From: a virus
Direction: 5' to 3' (one strand)
DNA length: 39,047 bases
Virus record (IMG/VR): IMGVR_UViG_3300020156_000057
Coordinates: 1 to 39,047 of that record
Positions 14,940 to 25,254 of this stretch are shown piece by piece. Both the position numbers and the translations under genes were made by a program. The stretch's first letter is position 1. Every line of letters begins with the position of its first letter. The notes under the pieces are model-generated. The model had not been told where the DNA came from, did no database searches, and saw nothing but the letters and a program-made list of their open reading frames with translations.

Positions 14940-17053
14940 TGCCCCGTTCTAGTGCCGTTACCATTGAGAATAACTTCTCGAAGGGTTTAATTACCGAAGC
15001 AACGGCAATGAACTACCCCGAGAACTCGGTGGTGGAAACGGATAATGTTGTCTACACAAAGAACGGTAAAGTTATTCGTCGATATGGTATCGACTATGAA
15101 ACTGCATATGCAATAACCAATTTGTCAACAATGAGTATCATGGCATCTGCCGGTACTCCCTCCGATTATTATGATGATATTGTCTTCACTGAGTACAATT
15201 GGACTACTGTTAGTAGTGATGGAGCTATCTCTTTTGTTGTACAACAGATTGGTGATCGTCTCGTATTTTTCGAAGTGAATGACGACAACAACATTTCTGC
15301 AAATAGAAAGACTTTTTCTGTTGACCTAGATGATTATCTCGTTGATGTTCCCGGAGATAACGTTGGTCAATATACAGCAGCGAAAGAATGTAATTTTGCT
15401 TCCGGTAAAGGTTATCTTTTCGTAACACACCCTTTGTGTGAACCATTCTACGTTGAGTATGATCCTAGTGCAGATGATATTACCGTAACCGAGATTGCTG
15501 TTCAGACAAGAGATTTTGTACGCTTAAATGACAGTCTCGATATTGATGAGCGTCCGGCTACTCTCACTGATACACATGAATATAATCTATGGAACCAAGG
15601 GTGGTATGGTTCTGTAGATGTTGGTGTTAGTATTACAAATCCTATTACAGATTGGGATGCTATTCGAACTGATTTTCCTAGTAATGCAGATGTTTGGTGG
15701 CTTTTCAAAGATTCTAATGAAGAGTTTGATCCTGCACAAGCCGACAAATTTGCTATTGGTAATACTGCTGCTCCCAATGGACATTACATCTATAGTGCAT
15801 GGGATACCGATAGAAGCACAATTACTGGTAATGTAATTACAGAAAATTCTTCTAGCGATCAACGTCCAGCAGTGTGTTCTTTTTATGCAGGTCGTGTGTG
15901 GTATTCAGGTATAGATGCAACGGGATATAATTCCAATCTCTACTTCTCAAAAATTATTGAAGATATTACGGATGCCGGTAGATGTTACCAAGTTAATGAT
16001 CCCACTTCGGAACACAATGCAGACCTGTTACCTTCGGATGGTGGTGTTGTAGTTATCCCGGAGATTGAAAGAGTGGTTGGTATGATTGCTGCCCGCTCTG
16101 CCCTCTACGTCTTCTGTACTAATGGTATTTGGAAGATCACTGGACCAAATGGTATCTTCACTGCTGAGGATTATTCTGTACAGCGTATCTCCAATATTTC
16201 GATTGTTGCTCGTAACAGCATTGTTGTCGCGGAAGGTTCCCCCATCTGGTGGGATACTGCCGGTATCTACTCAATTCAGTTCGATCCTAATTCGGGTGAA
16301 GAAACTGTGGTAAATATTACCGAGCCAACAATTCAAACTGTTATTAACGAGATACCAAACGAAAACTTACCATACGTAAAAGGTACATATAATAACATCA
16401 ATAAGACGGTACACTATATCTACAAATCGACCACACCTAATTCAACTACGTCAAGATACAACTACGATAAATTGTTGGTGCTCACTTTAACTAACGGCTC
16501 TTTCTCTACTCATACAATCTCTGACGGTACTCCAAAGGTCTGTGGATTAATTTTCACTAATCAGAGTAATAATGATGATTTGATTGGAGACGAAGGAGCT
16601 TCCTTGGTGAAGTTCTTTACTTTCGGAACTATTGGGGCGTCGAGTGCAACTGCCGTAACGGTATCTCAGTTTAACAATAGTGACTACTTAGATTGGGAAA
16701 CGTTTGATGGTGATGGAGTTGACTTCGAAAGTTATTTCATTACCGGGTATCGTGTACGTGGAGACCTCTTACGTAAGTTCCAGAATAACTACATCGTTGT
16801 CGTAACCGAACAGGAGACAAATGCAGGTTGCTTGATACAAGGGATTTGGGATTATGCAAATAGTCCATTGACCGGTAGATACACAACTTCGCAGCAGGTC
16901 TTCGTGAGTGATACAACCAAAGATTATTCTCGTAGGAAAATAAAGATTAGAGGATCGGGTTACTCGTTACAGTTTAAGTTTCGATCCCAAACTGGTAAGC
17001 CCTTCACCATTGTTGGATGGGCAGTTAGTGAGACAGCAGGTAATGTCCCTTAA
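14939..17053 (+). CDS. tail nozzle, tail tubular protein B-like
   Basis: A 704-residue protein likely forming the tail nozzle, like T7 gp12. The N-terminus, ENNFSKGLITEATAMNYPEN (about 9-28), is the characteristic opening of this family: a short strand, then FSxGL. The body is strand-rich with aromatic/Gly turns, consistent with a beta-propeller platform; WYSGIDATGYNSNLYFSK and VYFCTNGIWKITGPNG-like blades are visible. Length agrees with T7-like nozzles. Fibres probably dock between this ring and the adaptor. Confidence 0.87.
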   Translation: MPRSSAVTIENNFSKGLITEATAMNYPENSVVETDNVVYTKNGKVIRRYGIDYETAYAITNLSTMSIMASAGTPSDYYDDIVFTEYNWTTVSSDGAISFVVQQIGDRLVFFEVNDDNNISANRKTFSVDLDDYLVDVPGDNVGQYTAAKECNFASGKGYLFVTHPLCEPFYVEYDPSADDITVTEIAVQTRDFVRLNDSLDIDERPATLTDTHEYNLWNQGWYGSVDVGVSITNPITDWDAIRTDFPSNADVWWLFKDSNEEFDPAQADKFAIGNTAAPNGHYIYSAWDTDRSTITGNVITENSSSDQRPAVCSFYAGRVWYSGIDATGYNSNLYFSKIIEDITDAGRCYQVNDPTSEHNADLLPSDGGVVVIPEIERVVGMIAARSALYVFCTNGIWKITGPNGIFTAEDYSVQRISNISIVARNSIVVAEGSPIWWDTAGIYSIQFDPNSGEETVVNITEPTIQTVINEIPNENLPYVKGTYNNINKTVHYIYKSTTPNSTTSRYNYDKLLVLTLTNGSFSTHTISDGTPKVCGLIFTNQSNNDDLIGDEGASLVKFFTFGTIGASSATAVTVSQFNNSDYLDWETFDGDGVDFESYFITGYRVRGDLLRKFQNNYIVVVTEQETNAGCLIQGIWDYANSPLTGRYTTSQQVFVSDTTKDYSRRKIKIRGSGYSLQFKFRSQTGKPFTIVGWAVSETAGNVP

Positions 17054-17495
17054 TCTACGTTTGAAAAGGGATGAGGACTTAGAAGCCTATTATCGAATGG
17101 CACATGCGTTTCATGAGTTCTCTCCCTTCTCTCGTCTTCCACTCTCTGAAAAGAAACTCAAAGAAATTTTTGATGTTGTGGGGGAAGAGATTATCTTGAT
17201 CTTTTTAACTAATGACGATAAGCCGGTAGGTATGCTACTCGGTATTGTAAATGAACCATACTTTAGTGAGGAAAAGGTTGCAACGGAGCTAGCGTGGTGG
17301 GTTGATCCCGAATTTCGTAAATCGAAAGCTTCCCTAGACCTCATGTATGCGTTTGAAGATTGGGCGTATCGTAAAGGTGCTCGAACAGTTACTTTAGCTT
17401 CCTTAACAGGTTTGTCTCCACCTTCGGTATCTAAACTATACCTAGGTATGGGGTTTGAGAAAACAGAAGAAACATATATGAGGAGTTTCATATAA
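17043..17495 (+). CDS. GNAT-family N-acetyltransferase
   Basis: A 150-residue probable acyl-CoA-dependent acetyltransferase. It shows the GNAT order: helix, strand IILIFLTNDDKPVGMLLGI, ELAWWVDPEFRKSKASLDLM (the acyl-CoA loop region, with a degenerate R/Q-x2-G-x-G/A), ARTVTLASL, and LYLGMGFEKTEETYMR, typical of the C-terminal strand. The ATG at 17043 overlaps the nozzle stop by 11 bases; a TTG at 17010 would overlap more and is less likely. The substrate is unknown. It sits between tail nozzle and ejection genes, so it may modify a virion or host protein. Confidence 0.85.
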   Translation: MSLNLRLKRDEDLEAYYRMAHAFHEFSPFSRLPLSEKKLKEIFDVVGEEIILIFLTNDDKPVGMLLGIVNEPYFSEEKVATELAWWVDPEFRKSKASLDLMYAFEDWAYRKGARTVTLASLTGLSPPSVSKLYLGMGFEKTEETYMRSFI

Positions 17496-17972
17496 ATGGC
17501 AGCATTGTCAACAATTATTGCCGGTATCGGTTTGGCTGCCTCGGTTGCTGGTACTGCCGTTACTATGGCTGGTCAGGAACAACAGCGTAAAGCTTCTGTT
17601 AGAGCAGAGAGATTACGTGAACAACAGATGAATTTAGAGAGTGCTCGACAGAGACGCTCTGTTATCCGTAATGTCTTACGTGCTCGTGCTCAGGCTCTCG
17701 TTGGAGCAACTGCTGCTGGTGCTGCGGAAGGTTCAGGCTTGCAAGGTGGCTTTGGTCAGATTGCTCAGCAGGGTGGAACTAACATGGTTGGCATTAATCA
17801 AGGACAAGAGATTGGCGCGGGTATCTTCGCAGCCAATAGAGATATGGCCGGTGGACAGACACTTGCTGCATTTGGTGGTGGTTTGAGTTCCCTCGGTGGA
17901 GCCTTATTCTCCGGATCGGAGTCGATTGGTAGAGTTGGTTCATTTGCCACTGGTGACGCAGTAAAGCCGTAA
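17496..17972 (+). CDS. internal virion (ejection) protein, gp14-like
   Basis: A 158-residue protein, probably the first ejection protein that travels with the genome into the cell. It begins with a hydrophobic, Ala/Gly-rich segment (STIIAGIGLAASVAGTAVTM), continues with a basic/Gln-rich helix (AERLREQQMNLESARQRRS) and ends in Gly/Ala/Gln-rich repeats. This layout and the position before two large internal proteins match T7 gp14. It would insert in the outer membrane region during ejection. Confidence 0.75.
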   Translation: MAALSTIIAGIGLAASVAGTAVTMAGQEQQRKASVRAERLREQQMNLESARQRRSVIRNVLRARAQALVGATAAGAAEGSGLQGGFGQIAQQGGTNMVGINQGQEIGAGIFAANRDMAGGQTLAAFGGGLSSLGGALFSGSESIGRVGSFATGDAVKP

Positions 17973-17985
17973 TGAGGATTATATA

Positions 17986-20900
17986 ATGGTGTTTGCCGTA
18001 GGGACTAAAATCCCCCTCACTCCCGAAGAGACTTCGCAGGGTATCTCCTTAATGAACCCTGCTACTCCTCATTCGATTGAGTATAAGGACGACAAAGCTG
18101 AGAAGATTAACATTGCTTTAGGACCGAACCTCTCTCCCGGCGCACCGAGTATTCGTGCTGCCTTGGAAACTCAGACGCAGGATCGCTTTGCTGAACTTCT
18201 CGCACAGCGTAAAGCTGTTGAGTTACAGGACGTTCGAAACAGTATTGTTGCAGAGATTGCTTCTCAAAGAGGGGGGTCTCCCACTCAACTCGACGTCGAG
18301 GTTGTCAAAGGTCTCACGGAAGAAGATTTAAGTTCTCCGGACTTGAGTACCATTCTCGAACAGGAATACGCTCGTAAGATTACAGACCTCTCTGCTACGC
18401 TTCTCAATGAAGAGACCGGCTTAGCTGATGAAGCGTATGCTGCCAATCCCGAAGCAACCCTCGACATTATGGATCGTGTTGAGGATGCCTCTGCTCGTAA
18501 TATGATTGCAGCAGACATGCTCGATGAAGTACGTACTCTCTACAATAAGAGTGGTATTATCTCTCAGGGGTTTGCATGGGCACAAGCTTTCATTCCTTTC
18601 CTCTCGTGGGTACAGTACGAGAACTTCACAGATAGCCCGTTCAAGGCTTTCCTTCCCGGTGATACTATCGAAGCTCAGATTACGTATCTACATTCTTTGT
18701 CTCCCTCGAAGGCGAAAGCTCTTTTGAGACAGGGTGTGGATAAGGCTGTGGGTGAAGGCAATTACCTAGGTGCAATGACATTCCTCGAAGCTTTCTTGTC
18801 CTACTCGGATACGGATAAGAGTATCGAAAATATCTTTGCGGGTATTGACATTGCCTCTTTCCTTCCGATTAAGCTCTTTGCTAAAGGATTAAAAGGAGCT
18901 TCAAAGGCTGTCATTACTCCCACGAAAGAAATGGCCGAAATGGCTACTCGTGCGGGTTTAGAGAAGGAAGCTGCTCGTATTACGTTCACTCGCGCTTTAG
19001 AGGCTCGTAAGCTCCCCGGTCAGGACATTCGTCGTATAGGTGATGTTGAACAACTCGTAGAGAGTATCGCTCGTCCTCAAGAGGCATGGGCTGGTCGTCC
19101 TCTGCGTGCATCTGCTGCCGTGGTTAATCGCTTGGCGCAGGCTTCACTCAATCGTGCCGGTAAGGCTCTCGAAATCCTAGGAGACCTCAATAGGGTTGAA
19201 CGTTTAACTCCACAGGCTCTCGAACTCGCTTTCAAGGAAACCGAGGATGAGTTGTGGAGTACCTTCAATCACGCCAATCACAACGTGGTTCATGTCTCTC
19301 GTGATGCTGCCGAAGATTCTCTCGGTAATGTGTATCAGGTTTCTGTTCAGTGGGGAAAGAAGGACGGTAGTGCATACGGTTCCAAACTCTCTGCCGAGAA
19401 GGCTGCGAAGAATTGGTTCAAGTTCAAGACCGATGATTATTCGATCCTAGAAACAGATCATGGTTGGGTAATTGAGACAAAGAAGTATGTCGATGAAACC
19501 AAGAGTTCCGTTAGAGACCTAGAGATTGAAACTGAGAATGTAACCCCCGATACATTTGATCGTCGCTTCCTCTCGTTTGTCTACGGTGCAGATCGTAAGG
19601 TGTCTGTTGAACAGACCCGTGCTCGATCTGTTGCTACACAGACCTCCGAACATATGTCTGCTCTTTTGGAAGAGTTAGCTGCTCCATTTCGTGCGCTCTC
19701 GAAGACCGAGAAGAAGGACATGGAGAAGTTCTTCACTAAGAGCCGTGACCATGTTGGAACCGATGGTGTTGGTTTAACGTATAAGACCGCTGCCGACTTT
19801 GAGGATGCTTTCAATGCAATGTTCAGTCGCTTACCTAGTGAAGCGGAACTAGACGCATGGAACGCTTTCAAACAAGCATACGATTTAGATTTTATCATTC
19901 GAGACCTAGACGTCTTCAAACAGAAAGCGATCATGGGTGTTGAGGAGTTCTCCTTCAAGGTAGGTGAGAACTTCGTTAATATGGAAGGTAAAGCTCTATC
20001 GGCATTGCCTCGTGGTACTACTAAACCTTTTCGTATTGGTGTTGTCGATGGTTCTGGTAACGTATTAAAAGGACAGAATTACTTCTCTGCGAGTATGAGT
20101 ACCAAAGACTGGACACGTATTCAAGAAATTATTGATAACGGTTTTGAAATCATTCAACCGTACAAGGGTTTTACTAAACTCGGCGACGAATACTTTAATT
20201 TTGTCCTCGTAAAGAGCCCCAAACGTAATCGTGTCGGTTTGCTCAATATGAAGTATTCCGATGGTTCTCGTATGATGGCGAAGTATCCCAACTACGTTAA
20301 GCAAGCTAAAGTTGCTGTTAAGAATGGCCGTGGTCGTTACCTCGGAGACAATTCGATTGTCAATGCTCGTAGTGCAGATGAAGCCAAGTTCATTACCAAG
20401 ACTCTCGAAACCGTTCGACAGATGATGCGCAATGGTGATCCTACTGTTGCCAAGTATTTTGAAGATAACCTTCCCGTCTTTCCGTTTACACGTTTCAAAG
20501 AAATGGTAGACAAGAAGGAGATTGACCTCAACATTCCGTTTACTTCAACCAAAGCCGGTGCTCGTACAATTGACAGTGCCGACATTGAGAAGGCAGCTAG
20601 GGATGGGCATGGTATCAATTCTTTCGACGTAGACAGTGAGTTTGATTTGTCTCGTAATGTACGTGCTCGCTTCGTCGGGGATCGTGCTGATGAGTCAATG
20701 GAGACTTGGGCTACGGAGAAAGATACAATCTTCAAGTTCGAAGGTGACAATCTTGTATCTCCATATGATACTCTTCGTATGTCCATGAGTAACATGATTG
20801 ATGTTCATGTTCTCAATGACTACCGTATTAAGAGTATCCGTGACTTTACGAAAGAGTTTAGGGACCTACTCGATGGTACGGAAGCGGACTTCAATGCTAA

Positions 20901-22626
20901 TGGCTTTGCGTTTATTCTCGAACCGAAGTATCGTAATGGAGCCGATCCCAACCGTGTGAAGGTTGCAGAGAATGTTCGTAAGTCCGTACTCAATCTCTTT
21001 AACCATCGTACCTTCCTCGATAGACAGGTGGACGCATATAAGGAGAGAATTGTTCGTAGTCTCGGTTCCAAGTTTGGTGATCGTGCCGAATGGTTAGCCG
21101 ACAACGCCCTCACCAAGATTGGTAATGCCGATAAGTATATGCGTTGGGTTGCATTCCAAACCAAGATGGGTTTCTTCAATCCAAAGCAGTTCTTCTTACA
21201 GGCTTCTACTTCACTCATGGCTATTGCCATTGCTCCCACTCATGGTCTACGTGCAGCAAAGGTTGCTTCGGCTCTCCAGATGTCTGCATATGCCAAGAAA
21301 GAATGGGTTAGGGCAATGGGGCAGAAACTCTCTGGATTGAGTGGTTGGAGTGCTGATGAATTCGAAGAACTCCGTGATGCTTACTACCGTAGTGGCTTCG
21401 GTCATGTTGGTGGAGACGTCTCATTCATTGACGACCTCTCTCCTCCCAAACTGTCCAAATCGAAAGTAGGTACAGTTCTCTTTGATTGGGGTACTGAACC
21501 CTTCCGTGCTGGTGAGCGTACGGCTCGATCTGTTGCATTCGCGACAGCGTATAGCGAGAGAAAGAAGTTAATCAAAGGACGTCCACTCACTCGTTCAGAC
21601 GAAGCATGGATACTCAAACGTGCTACCGATATGACGGGTAACATGACTAGAGACAGTAATGCCTTGTGGCAAAATGGTCTCGGTAGTGTCTTAACTCAGT
21701 TCATGGGTTATCAGATGCGCCTCATGGAACTCATGATCGGTAATAAGCTAACCGGTATGGAGAAGGCTCGTCTCTTTGGCACAATGTCTCTCATGTATGG
21801 TGTACCAACCGCTGCTGGTATGTCTACGGGTGTTGTACCCATTAGGGAATGGCTCCGTGATGAATTAGCAAAGAATGGTGTGCAGTACGATAATACCCCG
21901 TATGAACCATTCATTGATGGCTTTGCTGCTTCGTTCGTTGAACTCCTCTCTGGACACGATTTCAATGTCGCAGAGAAGTACGGTCCCGGTGGCCTCACTA
22001 CATTCTACGATGTTATCAAAGGTGATATTGATTACTATGAGGTCCTACAGGGTGCCTCTGGTGGTATCATCGGAGACATGTGGATGGATACCGCTCCGAG
22101 TGTGTATGGTATGTTTGCTGCTGCCAACCCCAACGATGATGTAGTATTCCCTATCACGGTTCAGGACCTCATTGAACCATTCCGTAATATCTCTACTGTG
22201 AACAACACTGTTAAACTCTATGAGGCTGTTAACCTCAAGAGGTGGATTTCACAGAATGAAAATATCCTCACGGAAAATGTGGACGCAATGGAAGCTGTTG
22301 TGTCTGCTGTGTTCGGCTTAGACCCTGATCGTGTCTCGGATGCATTCACTCAGATGGGAGCTATGGAGTCAATCAAGGCTTCCAAGGCTAGTGCGCAGAA
22401 GAGTATGATTGCAGACTATCGTCGTGCTATTATCGCAATGAGAGACGGAAACTTGGATGAGGCAAAGAAACTATTCTCGCGTGCAAAGAGTCACGGTATC
22501 CTCGCTGGATTTAACAACAGAGAGTTCCGTGATGCATACCGTAGAGCCCTCGATGAAGAGCCTTTGGATGAGTCCATCCTTCGTCGTTATGAAGAAATCG
22601 TTAAAGATGCCACTGGTAGGAGTTAA
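17986..22626 (+). CDS. large internal virion protein (ejectosome, gp16-like)
   Basis: A 1546-residue protein, the largest in the window, placed like the large core/ejection proteins of T7-like phages. It is mostly charged and helical, with a hydrophobic stretch at about residues 1060-1095 (NPKQFFLQASTSLMAIAIAP) and a conserved-looking NGLGSVLTQFMGYQMRLMEL block near 1228, both typical of membrane-interacting ejection proteins. No lytic transglycosylase motif was seen at its N-terminus, unlike T7 gp16; the cell-wall enzyme appears to be on the next protein. An AGGATTATAT site precedes the ATG. Confidence 0.8.
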   Translation: MVFAVGTKIPLTPEETSQGISLMNPATPHSIEYKDDKAEKINIALGPNLSPGAPSIRAALETQTQDRFAELLAQRKAVELQDVRNSIVAEIASQRGGSPTQLDVEVVKGLTEEDLSSPDLSTILEQEYARKITDLSATLLNEETGLADEAYAANPEATLDIMDRVEDASARNMIAADMLDEVRTLYNKSGIISQGFAWAQAFIPFLSWVQYENFTDSPFKAFLPGDTIEAQITYLHSLSPSKAKALLRQGVDKAVGEGNYLGAMTFLEAFLSYSDTDKSIENIFAGIDIASFLPIKLFAKGLKGASKAVITPTKEMAEMATRAGLEKEAARITFTRALEARKLPGQDIRRIGDVEQLVESIARPQEAWAGRPLRASAAVVNRLAQASLNRAGKALEILGDLNRVERLTPQALELAFKETEDELWSTFNHANHNVVHVSRDAAEDSLGNVYQVSVQWGKKDGSAYGSKLSAEKAAKNWFKFKTDDYSILETDHGWVIETKKYVDETKSSVRDLEIETENVTPDTFDRRFLSFVYGADRKVSVEQTRARSVATQTSEHMSALLEELAAPFRALSKTEKKDMEKFFTKSRDHVGTDGVGLTYKTAADFEDAFNAMFSRLPSEAELDAWNAFKQAYDLDFIIRDLDVFKQKAIMGVEEFSFKVGENFVNMEGKALSALPRGTTKPFRIGVVDGSGNVLKGQNYFSASMSTKDWTRIQEIIDNGFEIIQPYKGFTKLGDEYFNFVLVKSPKRNRVGLLNMKYSDGSRMMAKYPNYVKQAKVAVKNGRGRYLGDNSIVNARSADEAKFITKTLETVRQMMRNGDPTVAKYFEDNLPVFPFTRFKEMVDKKEIDLNIPFTSTKAGARTIDSADIEKAARDGHGINSFDVDSEFDLSRNVRARFVGDRADESMETWATEKDTIFKFEGDNLVSPYDTLRMSMSNMIDVHVLNDYRIKSIRDFTKEFRDLLDGTEADFNANGFAFILEPKYRNGADPNRVKVAENVRKSVLNLFNHRTFLDRQVDAYKERIVRSLGSKFGDRAEWLADNALTKIGNADKYMRWVAFQTKMGFFNPKQFFLQASTSLMAIAIAPTHGLRAAKVASALQMSAYAKKEWVRAMGQKLSGLSGWSADEFEELRDAYYRSGFGHVGGDVSFIDDLSPPKLSKSKVGTVLFDWGTEPFRAGERTARSVAFATAYSERKKLIKGRPLTRSDEAWILKRATDMTGNMTRDSNALWQNGLGSVLTQFMGYQMRLMELMIGNKLTGMEKARLFGTMSLMYGVPTAAGMSTGVVPIREWLRDELAKNGVQYDNTPYEPFIDGFAASFVELLSGHDFNVAEKYGPGGLTTFYDVIKGDIDYYEVLQGASGGIIGDMWMDTAPSVYGMFAAANPNDDVVFPITVQDLIEPFRNISTVNNTVKLYEAVNLKRWISQNENILTENVDAMEAVVSAVFGLDPDRVSDAFTQMGAMESIKASKASAQKSMIADYRRAIIAMRDGNLDEAKKLFSRAKSHGILAGFNNREFRDAYRRALDEEPLDESILRRYEEIVKDATGRS

Positions 22627-22633
22627 TACTTAA

Positions 22634-25195
22634 ATGGCCACATTCAATCCCGATGTTGGTGGTGTACCCGCACCGAATATGCCGGATCAGACCGGCGCTT
22701 CCCGTGGTATCCTTCCCAATAGGACTTTTGAAACTCTGTTTGAAGGTATCGGTACTGTCGTAAAAGGTGGTGCCGAGTTAATGGATAAGTCTATTCAGAA
22801 TAGTATCCAGAGGGATGCTCAAGAGGGATTTGATGCCGCTATGGCACCCTATGATCCCGACAATCTCCCACTAGAGGTACAGACTTCTCAACAGACTATA
22901 CAAACTTTGCAGACGGCATTTGAGCAGGGTAAGATTAGTGATGTCTATTTCTATGGACAGCTAACTGCCCTCTCAAAGAACCTACGTTCGAAGTATCCCG
23001 GATACGAACCAATCGTAGACGAAACTATTCGCAGTGTTACCGGTATTCGTCCGGCTAATTCTTTCCGGGATGCTCTACTCGCAGAACTCGGAGCCAATCA
23101 GACTGCTGCTGAGAAAGCTGCAAAGGAAGAGCGAGATTGGATAGACCAGAATGCAAAGTACATTGAATACGCTATCCCCGGTTTCTTCTCTAATCCCGGT
23201 GCTTACGACATTAATCATGTCCGAGTTGAAGTAGCTAAAGCCAAAGCAAAGGACTATGACAATGAGGCTAGACAGAAAGAGATTGCTCGTCTCGATGCCG
23301 AAGATAATCTCACTGAGGAAATGGCAACCGAAGGTGCTGCTGCAAAGCTAGGGTTTATCGTACAGGGGTTCATGAATGGTACGAGTACAATCCTCGGCTT
23401 CGATCAGAAGGGGATTATGAAGAAGATCATTGACATGCAGGCGAGTGGTTTTACCACAGAGGAATACTCCGGTCTCATGCAACAGATCAATTCTGCAAAT
23501 GCAATCTTACGTTCTAGTTTGCAGGCTGCTCTCGCAGAAGATATTGGTGAGGGTAAGTCCTACAACATGATCCTCGGTGGAGACAAAACAAAACTCGATA
23601 ACCTAGTCAATCAGGCTATGGCTCCCTTCACTGTTATCGAAGATATGTTAGCCAATAAGGACTATGGCTTGGCTGCCTACTACCTCAATCAGAATAAACT
23701 GATGCAGGATCAGGACCTTGCGATGCTTCTCGAAGACCCTGATATTCGTGTCTCTAATGCTCTCTCGGAGATTAGTCCGGTACTCGCCGAACGCTATCTC
23801 GATCAGGCTGGTAAGAGTGAGACTATTATGTCTCAGGTTATCCCTGAAATGGCTGCTCGAATTGCTACGGGGCAAATTACTGCTGGTGATGCCATTGCTA
23901 GTATTGCCACTACGCGCAAGAGCGCACAGGAGAAAGCCGGTGGTATTAACACCTTAATCAATAGTGGTCTGGATACGATTACCTCTGGTGATGGTACTCC
24001 GGAAGAAGTACGCAATTGGGTCAAGGCTATCTATAGTCAAGACGATGAAGGTGCAACCATTTGGTCCTACATTAAAGACAGTGAACGCGCAATGTTCTAC
24101 CGTCGTATGTTCCATCCGGATGTTATCAATGCTCTCGTAACTTCGGGAGACAAAGCATCGCTCGAAATGGTGTATACTGCCGCACGTACTGAACTTAAAG
24201 CACTCCCTGAGTTCTCTAGGGCTGCTGCTGCGGTACAGGATGTTGAGCATTGGTCTGATAACTTCGAAGTTAACTTTGATCCCGCTACGGGTCGCCTATC
24301 GGTCAACGTACTCAAACCTACAAAGGGTGGTAGTTCTCTCGGATCATACGACTCAACGAGTATCATGATTAAACCCGTACAAGGAGCCGTTGATACTCTC
24401 AACTCTGTCTTCGATACTTTGAGCCCCATCGCTGATGGTCTCGGTATGTCGGAAGAGGAGAAGGTAAAACAATATCAAGATGTAATGAAGGAGTTGTCTA
24501 TTGACCTCGGTGCAGGTAGACAGGAAAACTTCTTCGAATGGTTGGGTAAACAGATGGGTGGTGTCCTCGGACAAGTGGACGACATTCAAGATGAACTCCC
24601 CGATCCCAATACCCCTCTCTCTGAAACAGCATTCAACTTTGAAGAAGTTCTAGCAGGTGACGAAGAGGCAATCCTACAGGCTGCTTCTAGTCCCTTCACT
24701 GGTGACTGGTCTAGGTTCAAGGATGCCGATACACCGATTGAGATTGCTTCAACTTTTGTCGGATTGAATGAGACAAAAGATCGTAAGGTCATTGCAGAAT
24801 TCATTAAGAAGGCTGCCGGTATGGACGTTGATCCCGCACAGACACCTTGGTGTGCTTCGTGGATTAATGCCGTCTTACAGGCTTCCGGTGTGAATGGTAA
24901 TGGACAGCAGACTGCACGTTCATTCCTCAAGTGGGGAACCGAAACTACTGAACCCACACAGGGTGATGTTGTTGTCCTCGAAGGTGAGGATGGTCCCGGT
25001 GGTTGGATGGGTCATGTTGGCTTCTTCGTAGGTATGGAAGGAGACAAGATCAAGGTACTCGGTGGTAATCAAGGGGATAGTGTCGCTGTAGATACATTCC
25101 CTGCTACTATGGTACTCGGTTATCGACGACCTCCAAAAGCACCAACAAAAGAATTGGATTTGGCCGCAACAGGTAGTAATCCAACAACTAGATAA
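22634..25195 (+). CDS. internal virion protein with C-terminal CHAP-like hydrolase
   Basis: An 853-residue protein ending the virion operon. Residues 1-700 are helical and charged without a recognised domain and are probably an ejection or core protein like T7 gp15. Residues 720-840 form a CHAP/NlpC-P60-like peptidase: TPWCASWINAVL (Cys740), WMGHVGFFVG (His794) and LGGNQGDSV (Asn812), the usual Cys-His-Asn triad, in the style of the TIGR02594 family. It likely opens peptidoglycan during genome entry. A GTAGGAGTT ribosome site and the bidirectional terminator flank it. Confidence 0.82.
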   Translation: MATFNPDVGGVPAPNMPDQTGASRGILPNRTFETLFEGIGTVVKGGAELMDKSIQNSIQRDAQEGFDAAMAPYDPDNLPLEVQTSQQTIQTLQTAFEQGKISDVYFYGQLTALSKNLRSKYPGYEPIVDETIRSVTGIRPANSFRDALLAELGANQTAAEKAAKEERDWIDQNAKYIEYAIPGFFSNPGAYDINHVRVEVAKAKAKDYDNEARQKEIARLDAEDNLTEEMATEGAAAKLGFIVQGFMNGTSTILGFDQKGIMKKIIDMQASGFTTEEYSGLMQQINSANAILRSSLQAALAEDIGEGKSYNMILGGDKTKLDNLVNQAMAPFTVIEDMLANKDYGLAAYYLNQNKLMQDQDLAMLLEDPDIRVSNALSEISPVLAERYLDQAGKSETIMSQVIPEMAARIATGQITAGDAIASIATTRKSAQEKAGGINTLINSGLDTITSGDGTPEEVRNWVKAIYSQDDEGATIWSYIKDSERAMFYRRMFHPDVINALVTSGDKASLEMVYTAARTELKALPEFSRAAAAVQDVEHWSDNFEVNFDPATGRLSVNVLKPTKGGSSLGSYDSTSIMIKPVQGAVDTLNSVFDTLSPIADGLGMSEEEKVKQYQDVMKELSIDLGAGRQENFFEWLGKQMGGVLGQVDDIQDELPDPNTPLSETAFNFEEVLAGDEEAILQAASSPFTGDWSRFKDADTPIEIASTFVGLNETKDRKVIAEFIKKAAGMDVDPAQTPWCASWINAVLQASGVNGNGQQTARSFLKWGTETTEPTQGDVVVLEGEDGPGGWMGHVGFFVGMEGDKIKVLGGNQGDSVAVDTFPATMVLGYRRPPKAPTKELDLAATGSNPTTR

Positions 25196-25213
25196 GTAAA
25201 CTATAAACAAAAG

Positions 25214-25248
25214 AAACCCCGGCAGGATCGCTCCTCCGGGGTTTTTCT
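25214..25248. terminator. bidirectional intrinsic terminator between convergent arms
   Basis: AAACCCCGG (25214-25222) pairs with CCGGGGTTT (25236-25244), and inside it AGGA (25224-25227) pairs with TCCT (25232-25235) around a TCGC loop, leaving one bulged C. A T-run follows on the + strand, and an A-run precedes it, giving a T-run on the - strand. It would stop both the rightward virion transcript and the leftward early transcript. Confidence 0.93.
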
Positions 25249-25254
25249 TTTACA

